A stretch of 64,000 bases of DNA from CAWFXC01 sp963819735. Its GTDB lineage: Bacteria; Actinomycetota; Acidimicrobiia; IMCC26256; DASPTH01. The DNA is taken from NCBI GenBank assembly GCA_963819735.1, contig CAWFXC010000005.1:124001-188000 (forward strand), read 5' to 3'. Of the stretch, positions 9,091 through 16,855 are shown piece after piece (positions within the stretch are counted from its first letter, which is position 1; each line of letters begins with the position of its first letter). Under the pieces are notes generated by a model. It did not search any database, was not told where the DNA came from, and was given only the letters and a program-made list of their open reading frames with translations. A program made the position numbers and the translations under genes.

Positions 9091-9120
9091 TGCAAGCGGC
9101 TGCAAGCGCGCTTGCAAGCG
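9091..9120. promoter_or_regulatory. Three TGCAAGCG direct repeats between divergent genes, candidate SARP operator
   Basis: TGCAAGCG occurs at 9091-9098, 9101-9108 and 9113-9120, with start-to-start distances of 10 and 12 bases (mean 11, about one helical turn). It lies 24-53 bases upstream of the SARP start and about 90 bases upstream of the divergent tautomerase. SARP regulators bind heptamer-like direct repeats at 11-bp phasing, so autoregulation or control of the tautomerase is plausible. Confidence 0.5.
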
Positions 9121-9207
9121 ATCCACGTGCAGCGTCCCGCGGACCCGCAAGACCCTCGGCGCAGGCTGGCGTCGACCCCAACCGAGAACTAGCACAAGGA
9201 GCTCGTC

Positions 9208-9429
9208 ATGCCGTTCCTCCAGGTCAAGTTGATCAAGGGTGTGTTCGACCAGGACCAGAAGCAGGAGATGATCCACAAGCTCACCGAGACCATGGTGGGC
9301 ATCGAGGGCGAGACCATGCGTCAGGTCACGTGGGTGACGATCGAAGAGGTCGAGAGTGGCGAATGGGCCATCGGCGGCCACGCGCTCACCACCCAGGACG
9401 TCAAGGACCTCCAGGCCGGCCGGGCCTGA
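9208..9429 (+). CDS. 4-oxalocrotonate tautomerase family protein
   Basis: 73 residues beginning MPFLQVKLIKGVF. After removal of the initiator Met the N-terminal Pro is the catalytic base of the 4-OT family. Length and the VTIEEVESGEWAIGG region match short actinobacterial tautomerases that ketonise enol acids or act promiscuously in ring-cleavage pathways. It is transcribed away from the SARP regulator, with a purine-rich CACAAGGAGCTC ribosome site about 8 bases before ATG 9208. Confidence 0.9.
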   Translation: MPFLQVKLIKGVFDQDQKQEMIHKLTETMVGIEGETMRQVTWVTIEEVESGEWAIGGHALTTQDVKDLQAGRA

Positions 9430-9594
9430 CGGCGCGTACGGCGTCTACCCCCGGCGCCCTCGCGGAACGGCGCGCCCGCGTGATCGCGGGCGCGCCGTTC
9501 TCGTCGCGTTCGTCCGTGGTGGCCGCGCCCGCGCAGTGCATAGCTTTTCTCGGGAGATGGCGCGGAGAGATGCCGCCGACGTTCGGGGAAGACG

Positions 9595-10446
9595 ATGGCG
9601 ATGGACATCGCGGTCACGTTGCCGCAACTCGGTCACGCCGCCGGGCCGCGCGCGATCCGTCGCGCTGCCCGTCAGGCCGAGGAGCTCGGGTTCAGCCACG
9701 TGTGGGCGAACGACCACATCACGTTCCCGTTGGGCCAGAGCCACCCGTCGCCCTACATGTACGACCCGTTGCTGACGCTCGCGACCGCGGCGGCCGTGAC
9801 CGACACGATCGGGATCGGCGGTCAGATCACCGCGGCGTACTACACGCCGTTGTGGCTCGCGAACGCGTTGGCCAGCCTCGACGCGCTCGCCGACGGTCGG
9901 CTCACGGTCGCCGTTGGCGTTGGGTGGTCGCAGCGGGAGTTCGCAGCGCTCGACAGTTCGTTCTCCGATCGAGGGCGGCGGACCGACGAGATCATCGACA
10001 TCCTCCGCGCCTCGTGGCGGAACGAAGCGGTGAGCTTCGCCGGTGACTACTACCGCTTCGACCCGGTGAAGATCCTCCCGCAACCCGCGCACCCCATCCC
10101 GCTCTGGATCGCAGGTGAGACCGAGCCCGCGTACCACCGTGCAGTGACGCGGGGCGACGGCTACCACGGTGGCAGTTGGGTGCTGCCGCTCGACCACATC
10201 GACCGCGCCGTCGCACGGATCCGGGCCGCGCGACCCGAGCCGGAGTTCGTGGTGTCGCTGTACACGCACGACTGGGATCCCGCCGCCCACGATCCCGCGG
10301 GCATCGTGCGCGAGCGCGACGCGTACGAGGCGGCCGGCGTGCAGTGCGTCGTGGCCGCGCCGTCGCGCCGGACCGCCGACGAGTGGCTCGCCTCGGTGGA
10401 AGCGCTCGCGTCATTGCTCGATGTGCAACCCCGGGGCGAGTCGTAG
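9595..10446 (+). CDS. LLM class F420-dependent oxidoreductase
   Basis: 283 residues of the luciferase-like (bacterial luciferase/F420) TIM-barrel family. Visible marks are the N-terminal VTLPQLG strand, LGFSHVWANDHITF, the GIGGQITAAYYTPLWLANAL segment, DGRLTVAVGVGWSQREF and PIPLWIAGETEPAYHRAV. Actinobacterial members of this subfamily generally use F420 rather than FMN. GGGGAAG lies just before ATG 9595. It is followed in the same direction by an amidohydrolase and an esterase with gaps of 40 bp and 2 bp. Confidence 0.88.
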   Translation: MAMDIAVTLPQLGHAAGPRAIRRAARQAEELGFSHVWANDHITFPLGQSHPSPYMYDPLLTLATAAAVTDTIGIGGQITAAYYTPLWLANALASLDALADGRLTVAVGVGWSQREFAALDSSFSDRGRRTDEIIDILRASWRNEAVSFAGDYYRFDPVKILPQPAHPIPLWIAGETEPAYHRAVTRGDGYHGGSWVLPLDHIDRAVARIRAARPEPEFVVSLYTHDWDPAAHDPAGIVRERDAYEAAGVQCVVAAPSRRTADEWLASVEALASLLDVQPRGES

Positions 10447-10486
10447 AGTTCGAGGATCGCACGACCAGCGACGGTGGGGGAATGCC

Positions 10487-11740
10487 ATGCCCGGTATGAC
10501 CGAGATCGACCGCTACCTGATCATCACGTCGGACGCGCACGGCGGGGCGCCGATGGCCGAGTACCGGCCGTACCTGCCGGCGCGCTGGCACGACGACTTC
10601 GACGCCTGGCTCGCGGGTGTCGTGAACCCGTGGGTCGACGTGACCATGGGGGTCAACTGGGACAACGACGAGCGCATCGCGGCGATGGACGTCGACGGTG
10701 TGGCCGCGGAGGTCGTGTTCCCCAACACGTTGCCCCCGTTCTTCGACATCCTCGCCCACCTCACGGGCGTGCCGCGCGACGCGAGCACGTTGGAGCGCAA
10801 GTGGGCGGGGCTGCAGGCGCACAACCGGTGGCTGGAGGACTTCTGCAGCGCGGCACCACAACGACGCAAGGGCATCGTGCAGCTCCTGCCGAACGACATC
10901 GACGCCGCGATCGGCGAGATCCAGTGGGCCGCTTCCACCGGAGTGATGGCCGGGGTCATGCTGCCGGCGGTGCCGCCCAACCATCCCGTCGATCCGTACT
11001 TCCACGATCGCTACGACCCGTTGTGGGAGGCCTGCGTGGAGGCGGGCCTGCCGGTGCACCAACACCAGGGAACCGGCGCGCCCGACGCGCGCGACGACCA
11101 ACTGGTGTCGAACAGCATCTTCTTCACCGAGCTCGACCTGTGGACCAAGCGCACGATGCACCACCTCATCATCGGGGGCGTGTTCGAACGCCATCCGGAG
11201 TTGCAGGTGGTCTGGACCGAGATGTGGGGGCTGCGGTGGGCGGTCGAGGAGCTCGCGCACATGACGCGCCGGCTGCGCAACGTACAGAGCCGATTCGCCG
11301 GTGACCCGACCGACCTGAACTACAGCACCTCGTTCTCGTCGCCGGTCGTCGACAGCCTGTCGCTGACGCCGCTCGAGTACTTCGGGCGCAACTGCTCGAT
11401 CGGCGCGAGCATGCTGCCCCGCCACGACGTGAAGTACTGCCGCGCGCTCGGCATCGACCGCATCATGTGGGGCACCGACTCACCGCATCCGGAAGGATCG
11501 GCGCCGTACACCACCGAAGCGCTGCGGGCGACGTTGTTCGACATGCCGGTCGACGACTGTCGCGCCATGCTCGCCGGCAACGCGGCGCGGCTCTACGGCT
11601 TCGACCTCGACGCGCTCGTACCGGTCGCGGCAGCCATCGGGCCTCGCATCGACGAAGTGGCGGAGCCGCTGGTCGACCGCCCGGTCTGGCCCGGCGTCGC
11701 CTTCTCCACCGAGGACCCACTCGAGGCACTGCTCAGTTAG
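10487..11740 (+). CDS. Amidohydrolase family protein (Amidohydro_2, PF04909-like)
   Basis: About 417 residues of the metal-dependent TIM-barrel amidohydrolase/decarboxylase superfamily. The N-terminal ITSDAHGGAPM carries the first metal site in the variant D-A-H form. Later marks are HQHQGTG (strand 5 His), IGGVFERHPELQVVWTE, and the C-terminal DRIMWGTDSPHPEG, whose Asp is the usual catalytic or metal residue. Family members hydrolyse or decarboxylate ring-cleavage products and related acids. The start at 10487 follows GGTGGGGG; 10496 is an alternative. Only 2 bp separate it from the esterase. Confidence 0.87.
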   Translation: MPGMTEIDRYLIITSDAHGGAPMAEYRPYLPARWHDDFDAWLAGVVNPWVDVTMGVNWDNDERIAAMDVDGVAAEVVFPNTLPPFFDILAHLTGVPRDASTLERKWAGLQAHNRWLEDFCSAAPQRRKGIVQLLPNDIDAAIGEIQWAASTGVMAGVMLPAVPPNHPVDPYFHDRYDPLWEACVEAGLPVHQHQGTGAPDARDDQLVSNSIFFTELDLWTKRTMHHLIIGGVFERHPELQVVWTEMWGLRWAVEELAHMTRRLRNVQSRFAGDPTDLNYSTSFSSPVVDSLSLTPLEYFGRNCSIGASMLPRHDVKYCRALGIDRIMWGTDSPHPEGSAPYTTEALRATLFDMPVDDCRAMLAGNAARLYGFDLDALVPVAAAIGPRIDEVAEPLVDRPVWPGVAFSTEDPLEALLS

Positions 11741-11742
11741 CG

Positions 11743-12699
11743 ATGGTGAGCGCGGAGCACGAGGCATTGGTGGAAGCGTTGGTGGCCGCGGGCGTGCGCA
11801 CGCCCGTCGACCTGCCGAGCGACGACGCGCTGGCCGCGATGCGGGCGGCCGAGCGTGCGGAACCGCCAGTGGTCGTCGACGGCGTCGCGATCGAATCGTT
11901 CGACCGGAGTGGCGTACGGTGCCTGCAGGTGACCGCGCCCGGTTCCGACGCTCGGCGCGCGGTGATCTACTTCCACGGCGGCGGCTACCTCTGGATGACT
12001 CCGCAGTCGCACGTCGCGGTCCTGGTCGCGTTGTCGGACGCATGTGGCGCGCCCTGCATCGGTGCGCACTACCGGCGAGCGCCGGAAGCGCCGTTCCCCG
12101 CCGCGGTGGAGGACGCGGTGGCGGTCTACCGGGCGACCCTCGACACGGGAGTGGGAGCCGGTGCGATCACCCTGGCGGGCGACTCCGCCGGGGGTGGGCT
12201 CGTGATCGCCACCCTGCTGGCCGCCCGCGACGGGGGGCTGCCCATGCCGGGGGCCGCGCTGTGCTTCTCGCCGTGGACCGATCTCGCGGTGACGGGATCA
12301 TCTGCCGACACCGCTGACGATCCCATCGTCGGCGGCCCCGCGTTGCGGAGCATGGCGGCCGCGTACCTGCACGGCGCCGATGCCACGACCCCGCTGGCGT
12401 CGGCCCTCTACGCCGATCTCACTGGATTGCCGCCGATGCTGATCCAGGTGGGCACGCGCGAAGCGCTGCTCGACGACGCCCGGAGATTCGCGACGTTGGC
12501 CGTGACCGCCGGGGTCGACGTCACGTACATCGAGCACGCCGACGTGATCCACATGTGGATCGTGTTCGGGCCCGAGCTGCCCGAGTCGGTGCGGGCATTC
12601 GAGCTCGCAGGTGCGTTCTCCCGCACCCACGCCGGTCAGCCGGACGCGGGCGACCCCGGCTCCGCCACCACGAACGCGCGCGGCGCGAGCCCGAGGTAG
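11743..12699 (+). CDS. Alpha/beta hydrolase, hormone-sensitive lipase-like esterase
   Basis: About 318 residues. The oxyanion-hole motif HGGGY is in AVIYFHGGGYLW, the nucleophile elbow is GDSAGGG, an Asp lies in REALLDDA, and the catalytic His is in HADVIHMW. This is the HSL (family IV) esterase pattern: hydrolysis of short-chain esters in the cytoplasm. It follows the amidohydrolase after 2 bp, so it is probably co-transcribed. Its last 64 bases overlap the convergent winged-helix gene, and the C-terminal Gly/Ala-rich tail encoded there is probably not conserved. Confidence 0.88.
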   Translation: MVSAEHEALVEALVAAGVRTPVDLPSDDALAAMRAAERAEPPVVVDGVAIESFDRSGVRCLQVTAPGSDARRAVIYFHGGGYLWMTPQSHVAVLVALSDACGAPCIGAHYRRAPEAPFPAAVEDAVAVYRATLDTGVGAGAITLAGDSAGGGLVIATLLAARDGGLPMPGAALCFSPWTDLAVTGSSADTADDPIVGGPALRSMAAAYLHGADATTPLASALYADLTGLPPMLIQVGTREALLDDARRFATLAVTAGVDVTYIEHADVIHMWIVFGPELPESVRAFELAGAFSRTHAGQPDAGDPGSATTNARGASPR

Positions 12700-13754
12700 C
12701 GCAGCGCGTCGTCGGCTTCGGCGCGGAGCGCGGCTTCGTCGTCGGTGGAGATCGCGCCGGCCGACGAGCGCTTCGGCGCCGCAAACGGCTGGAGCGTGAC
12801 CGCGTCGTCGGCGAAGCGCCACGTGCCCACCGCCCGGCCTTCGATCAACGCGATCGGCCGGAAGATCCCGTTCGTCGTGACCACGCGCTTGTGCGCGCCG
12901 ACGATCGCGTCGCGCGACTTCCACCCGAGCAGCACCGGATCGAACGAGCCGAGGAGGCGAGGGGAGGGCAGCCGGGCGGCGTGACGGCGGCGCGCGCGGT
13001 CGAGCAGTCCGTCGGGTCGCTCGACCACGTCACCGTCGGCCGCGGCCGCGCGCAGGCCGGCGCGGGTGTCGCGCACCGGAAGCCCCGACCACTTCGCCAG
13101 ATCCCGCTCGTCGGCGGGGCCGTGGGCGGCGAGGTAGCGCCGGGCCAACTCCGCGAGCGCGATCTCGCGCGCGACCGGCTCCGGCGGGCCGAGCCAGTCG
13201 CGTGCGAGCACGAAGGCCTGCTCGTTGCCCACCATCGGTCCGCGCACGACGGAGTCACGCAAGCTCGCCAGCAAGAGCACGTGGATGAACGCCTGTCCCG
13301 CGGTGCGGATCCCGGCCGCGTCCAAGCGCGCGCGGAGCTCGTCGCGGCGCAGCGGCCCGTCACGCTCGAGCGCGCGGATGACGACGGTCACCCCGCGCTC
13401 GGCCGCGTCCGCGCTCACACCCTCCTGCGCGAGGCGTCGGGCGTTTCCGGTCACGATGGTGGGCGCGGTCAGCGCGTGCAACCACGGGTAGTCCTCACGG
13501 CGTACGAGGTGCAGGGTGCCGCGGAGCAACCAGGCCACGATCAACGAGCGGTCGTCGGTGAGGGCGCGGTCGACCGCGGCACTCGACAGTCCCCGCGACC
13601 GGGCGCGGACCGTGAGCCGGGCACCACGCGGATCCTGCGCTTGGACCGCCACGAGACGTTCGATCACCGCGACGGGATCGCGCGCGGCGTGCCCGCTCAG
13701 CAGCTGACCGGCCAGCCGATCCGCGAGCACCGGGTCGAACGCCGGGTCGGTCAC
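12636..13754 (-). CDS. Winged-helix DNA-binding domain protein (HTH_42/AlkZ-like)
   Basis: About 372 residues of the PF06224 family. The N-terminal VAVQAQDPRGARL carries the QxQ motif of this family, followed by RGTLHLVRREDYPWL, a first winged helix (LRRDELRARLDAAGI), and the C-terminal GSFDPVLLGWKSR and NGIFRPIALIEGRAVGTW regions. Some relatives (AlkZ, AlkX, YcaQ) are DNA glycosylases that unhook crosslinks; this protein belongs to the broader actinobacterial group whose activity is mostly untested. The GTG start at 13754 overlaps the upstream GNAT stop as GTGA, indicating translational coupling. Confidence 0.8.
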   Translation of the reverse strand: MTDPAFDPVLADRLAGQLLSGHAARDPVAVIERLVAVQAQDPRGARLTVRARSRGLSSAAVDRALTDDRSLIVAWLLRGTLHLVRREDYPWLHALTAPTIVTGNARRLAQEGVSADAAERGVTVVIRALERDGPLRRDELRARLDAAGIRTAGQAFIHVLLLASLRDSVVRGPMVGNEQAFVLARDWLGPPEPVAREIALAELARRYLAAHGPADERDLAKWSGLPVRDTRAGLRAAAADGDVVERPDGLLDRARRRHAARLPSPRLLGSFDPVLLGWKSRDAIVGAHKRVVTTNGIFRPIALIEGRAVGTWRFADDAVTLQPFAAPKRSSAGAISTDDEAALRAEADDALRYLGLAPRAFVVAEPGSPASG

Positions 13755-14435
13755 CTTGTGGCGTCGGGTGCTTGCACCACCGCCATCGTCACCGGCCGCC
13801 GGAGCGAGAAGCCGAGTCGTTCGTAGACCCGCCGCGCGTCGTCGTTCTCGGCCGCGTGGTGCAGGAACGGCTGCTCGCCGCGGTCGAGGATCCCGGTGGC
13901 GACCCTGGTGGTGAGCCCCGACGCGAACCCGCGGCCGCGAGCGTCGGGATGGGTGCACACCGCGCTCGATCTCGGTGAACCCGGGGAGTTGCAGGCGCTC
14001 ACCGGCCATGGCGACGAGGCGATCGTCGGCGAAGACGCCGTAGTAGTCGCCGAGCTCGACGGTGCGGGGCAGGAACGGACCCGGTCGGGTGAGGGCGACG
14101 AGCTCGAGCATCTCCGGCACGTCGGCGACGGTGAGCAACCGCGCCGGCGGCACGTCGGTCGGCACGAGGTGGTCGAGGACCATCTGGTGGCCGACGCCTT
14201 CCATCACCAGCGTCCATCCCGGCGGTGGTGGCGGCACCCGGTCGCGGAAGAACACAGCTGTGCCGCCGGGGCCGACGAGTGCCTCGATGTCGCGCCACGA
14301 CTCGTCGTCGAACCGATCGACCGCGGACGCGAACGACACCTCGTACGCATACCGCCGCGCCCGGCCGACGACGTCGGCGAACCGGGCGTGCCGCGTCCGC
14401 AGCGCGTGCCAGACCGCGTTGTCGAGCAGGCTCAC
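13751..14435 (-). pseudogene. GNAT family N-acetyltransferase, split by a +1 frameshift
   Basis: The first frame (from ATG 14435) encodes the N-terminal domain up to ...GERLQLPGFTEI; the acetyl-CoA-binding half follows in another frame as SAVCTHPDARGRGFASGL, then ENDDARRVYERLGF. Joined, this is the standard GNAT core, with motif A (V-x-T-x-P-x-x-R-G-x-G) and motif B. One extra G near 13973 explains the break. The downstream frame ends in a TGA overlapping the winged-helix GTG, which supports it as the genuine 3' end. The intact protein would be about 227 residues. Sequencing error or recent mutation cannot be told apart here. Confidence 0.78.
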
Positions 14436-14450
14436 CGAGATGCGCGGGGC

Positions 14451-15245
14451 TCAGCCGGCATTGCCGTAGCCGTCGCGGTACGGACCGGCGAGGTGGCCGC
14501 CGTCGATCACGAACTGGGCCCCGGTGCAGTACGAGCTCTCGTCGGACGCGAGGAACAGCGCGAGGTACGCGACTTCCTCCGGCCGTCCCATACGGGCGAT
14601 CGGTTGCCGGTCGAGCACGACCTGCAGCTTCGCCAACGTCTCGGGCGGCGCGGCGTCGACCATCGGGGTGGCGATCACGCCGGGATGGATCGAGTTGACG
14701 CGGATGCCGCTCGGGCCGAGCTCGAGCGCGGCGGTGCGGGTCATGCCGGTCACCGCGAACTTGCTCGCCGCGTAGCTCGTCATTCCCGCCACACCGGCGA
14801 GGCCGTCGATGGAGGAGATGTTCACGATCGCGCCGGAACCCTGCGCCTTCATGACCGGCGTGACCGCGCGCATCCCGAGGTAGACGCCGTGGAGGTTCAC
14901 GTCGATCACGTGTCGGTGCTCGTCGGGATCCTCGTCCTCCAGCCGGCGCGGCGGAAAGCCCACGCCCGCGTTGTTCACCAGCACGTCGACCCGGCCGAAG
15001 GTGGACACGGTGTGCTCGACCGCCGCGATCCAGGCCGCGTCGTCGGTGACGTCGAGCGGGACCGCGATCGCGACGTCGCCCAGCTCGGCGGCCACCGCGG
15101 CCGCGCCGTCGTCGTCGATGTCGGCGACGACCACGCGCGCGCCCTCGGCCGCGAAGAGACGCGACTCCGCCGCACCCTGCCCGCTGGCGGCCCCGGTGAT
15201 AACCGCGACCTTGCCCGCCAGCCGACCGTTCGCCCCTGCGACCAT
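14451..15245 (-). CDS. Short-chain dehydrogenase/reductase (SDR)
   Basis: 264 residues of the classical SDR family. Cofactor motif TGAASGQG at residues 16-23, the NNAG motif, the active-site Ser in IVNISSIDG, and the YAASK (YxxxK) catalytic pair are all present; the C-terminus has the GRPEEVA and VIDGGH segments. Asp in VVVADIDDD after beta-2 suggests NAD(H) preference. It oxidises or reduces a hydroxyl/keto group, by similarity among 3-alpha/20-beta-hydroxysteroid dehydrogenase-like enzymes. It lies 15 bp upstream of the GNAT gene, probably in the same transcript. Confidence 0.88.
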   Translation of the reverse strand: MVAGANGRLAGKVAVITGAASGQGAAESRLFAAEGARVVVADIDDDGAAAVAAELGDVAIAVPLDVTDDAAWIAAVEHTVSTFGRVDVLVNNAGVGFPPRRLEDEDPDEHRHVIDVNLHGVYLGMRAVTPVMKAQGSGAIVNISSIDGLAGVAGMTSYAASKFAVTGMTRTAALELGPSGIRVNSIHPGVIATPMVDAAPPETLAKLQVVLDRQPIARMGRPEEVAYLALFLASDESSYCTGAQFVIDGGHLAGPYRDGYGNAG

Positions 15246-15365
15246 CGGCGGAGCCTACCGATCACGGCCGTCGCGGGCCGGGCCCGATCCGGGGCATGAT
15301 CGGTGCCGGAATCCGATTCGAGGACCGGCGCCGCAGCCGCGGCACCGGCGCGAGGGGAGCACGCG

Positions 15366-15854
15366 ATGGCCGTCAGCACCAACCTCGGGGTCGCCAAGCG
15401 CGGCGGGCGGATCAGCTTCACCATCGACGAGCCGAAGTTGAGCGAGCAATTCTTCGGGCTCACCCGGTTCGAGTTCGGCGACGACCCCCACGGGCCGTTG
15501 ATGGTGGTGCAGGTGATCCCACCCGACCTCGAGTTCGCCACCCACTTCCACGACACCGACTACTGCACGTTGGTGCTCGAGGGCGCGCTGCGGGTCGGCC
15601 GCACCTGGTACCGCGCCGGTCACTTCCGGGTGCAGGACGCGCGGTCGGTCTACGGCCCGAGCCTGAGCGGGCCGGAGGGATGCCGGCTCGTGAGCTTCTA
15701 CGGCGACCGCAGCGAGCTCCCCGACAAGTTCACCCGCGATGCCGACCAGAAACGGTTCGACGAGTTGCTGCCGGCGCTGCTCGCGGCGTACTCGGCGGCG
15801 GGCATGGGTTCGCGCCCCGACGAACCGGCACCCGCGCCGGTCGGCGGTCCGTGA
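15366..15854 (+). CDS. Cupin domain protein
   Basis: About 162 residues with a single small beta-barrel. HFHDTDYCTLVLEGALRVG matches cupin motif 1 (HxH...E...G), and a loose motif 2 follows (YGPSLSGPEGCRLVSFYG) with no clear second-motif His, so metal binding may be incomplete. The ATG at 15366 follows GAGGGGAG; an in-frame start at 15303 adds an Ala-rich stretch without a better ribosome site. Function unknown. It diverges from the SDR gene. Confidence 0.8.
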   Translation: MAVSTNLGVAKRGGRISFTIDEPKLSEQFFGLTRFEFGDDPHGPLMVVQVIPPDLEFATHFHDTDYCTLVLEGALRVGRTWYRAGHFRVQDARSVYGPSLSGPEGCRLVSFYGDRSELPDKFTRDADQKRFDELLPALLAAYSAAGMGSRPDEPAPAPVGGP

Positions 15855-16003
15855 TGCCGCCGCGTCCCCAGCCCGAAAGCGACGGGGATCAAGAGGACGG
15901 CGATCACGCAGGCGACGGGGCGCGCGGCGACGGCCCCCAGGAGATCGTCGACGAAGCCCGTGACGAGCTCGAGTATCCGGCCGACGAGACCGGCGAGGGC
16001 TGA
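15854..16003 (+). CDS. Possible short acidic ORF overlapping the cupin stop (doubtful)
   Basis: An ATG overlapping the cupin stop (TGATG, 15852-15856) opens 49 codons rich in Asp, Glu and Gly with no recognisable domain. The opposite strand of the same segment could encode a hydrophobic helix (ARPVACVIAVLLIPVAFGLG) but lacks a convincing start. Only one, or neither, is likely to be real. Confidence 0.25.
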   Translation: MPPRPQPESDGDQEDGDHAGDGARGDGPQEIVDEARDELEYPADETGEG

Positions 16004-16008
16004 ATCGC

Positions 16009-16230
16009 TCAGGCGGGTCGACGACCGATGAGCACGTAGGCCAGGGTGCCGAGAGTGTTGAAGGTGAGTAGACGCCACAACACCTTCGGGCCTCGCAGTT
16101 CAGCCGACGAGCGCGTGCCGAGGTCGCGTTGCGCGTAGGCGGTGAGCGCGGCCTGCGCCGCGATGAGCGCCACGACCCCTGACCGCTGGGCCGGGGTCAT
16201 CTCCGACCATTTCCGCTTGGTACCGGGCAC
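16009..16230 (-). CDS. Small two-helix membrane protein, PLDc_N-like
   Basis: 73 residues: a basic N-terminus (MPGTKRKWSEM), a hydrophobic segment at about 18-33, then LWRLLTFNTLGTLAYVLIGRRP, which matches the W...NxxGxxxYxxxGR pattern of PLDc_N-type small membrane proteins. These short stand-alone proteins are common in actinobacteria and their role is unknown. It follows the degenerate GGDEF gene by 59 bp on the same strand and may be the last gene of that run. Confidence 0.7.
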   Translation of the reverse strand: MPGTKRKWSEMTPAQRSGVVALIAAQAALTAYAQRDLGTRSSAELRGPKVLWRLLTFNTLGTLAYVLIGRRPA

Positions 16231-16289
16231 GGGCGCGAACGTAGCCGAAGCGCGGGCCCGGCGATCCGCCGGCGGAGGAGGTCAGCGGC

Positions 16290-16778
16290 TCACTGGCTCA
16301 ATGCGGCCCGGGCCGCGTCGTCGAGGAGTCGCTCGGGGTCGTCGTCGAACCCCGCGAGCTGCGACGTGACCACGACGAGGACCTCGACCGGTTCGGAGTC
16401 GAAGGCCAGGGTCATCGAGAGCTCGGTGTGCAGGCGCATGGCGATGGCGTCGAGGTGATCGTCGGCCGCGAGGTCGTTGCACACCACGATGAATGCGGCG
16501 GCGTCCTCGACCCGCGCCGCGGTGTCGTCGGGGCGCAGCAGCGAGGTCAAGCGGATGGCGACGTCGCGCAGCGCGGTGATGGTGGCCTGGTTGCTGCGCA
16601 GCGGTTCGAACGACACCGACACCGAGATCAGGCCCACGTACAGGTTGTCGCGTCGCGCCCGCGACAACGACATGATGAGCCGGTCACGGAGGAGTGAGCG
16701 CTTCGGGAGCCCGGTGATGGGATCGAAGAACGACCGGTAGTCGTCGTCGCGGTGCCGTACGGCGCGAAGGGTCGTCAT
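16290..16778 (-). CDS. Degenerate GGDEF-domain protein, probably inactive as diguanylate cyclase
   Basis: 162 residues spanning one GGDEF fold and little else. The N-terminal DPITGLPKRSLLRDRL is the standard D-x-(L/I)-TGLPNR-x-L opening; LRPDDTAARVEDAAAFIVV aligns with the R-x-GGDEF-x-x-x strand, so the GG(D/E)EF signature reads EDAAA. With signature and inhibitory site absent, c-di-GMP synthesis is unlikely; such proteins often act as nucleotide sensors or partners. It has no sensor or membrane domain of its own. It lies 77 bp downstream of the diadenylate-cyclase-like gene, separated by a hairpin at 16826-16842. Confidence 0.78.
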   Translation of the reverse strand: MTTLRAVRHRDDDYRSFFDPITGLPKRSLLRDRLIMSLSRARRDNLYVGLISVSVSFEPLRSNQATITALRDVAIRLTSLLRPDDTAARVEDAAAFIVVCNDLAADDHLDAIAMRLHTELSMTLAFDSEPVEVLVVVTSQLAGFDDDPERLLDDAARAALSQ

Positions 16779-16825
16779 GGTTGCCGAAGCTCCTGAGAGA
16801 AGCTGCCCGTTTCGGTCAATTGTCG

Positions 16826-16842
16826 GCCGGGTTCGACCCGGC
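16826..16842. terminator. Intergenic hairpin between DAC-like and GGDEF-like genes
   Basis: GCCGGGT-TCG-ACCCGGC forms a 7-bp GC stem with a 3-base loop in the 77-bp gap. No T-run follows on either strand, so it may be an attenuator or processing site rather than a full terminator. Confidence 0.4.
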
Positions 16843-16855
16843 TTGAGCGAAAGGC

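Noticed and set aside
15698..16078. Minus-strand ORF with a hydrophobic helix opposite the cupin 3' end
   Set aside because: It overlaps the small PLDc_N-like gene by 70 bases and the cupin by over 150, with no plausible start before the helix. Kept only as a note.
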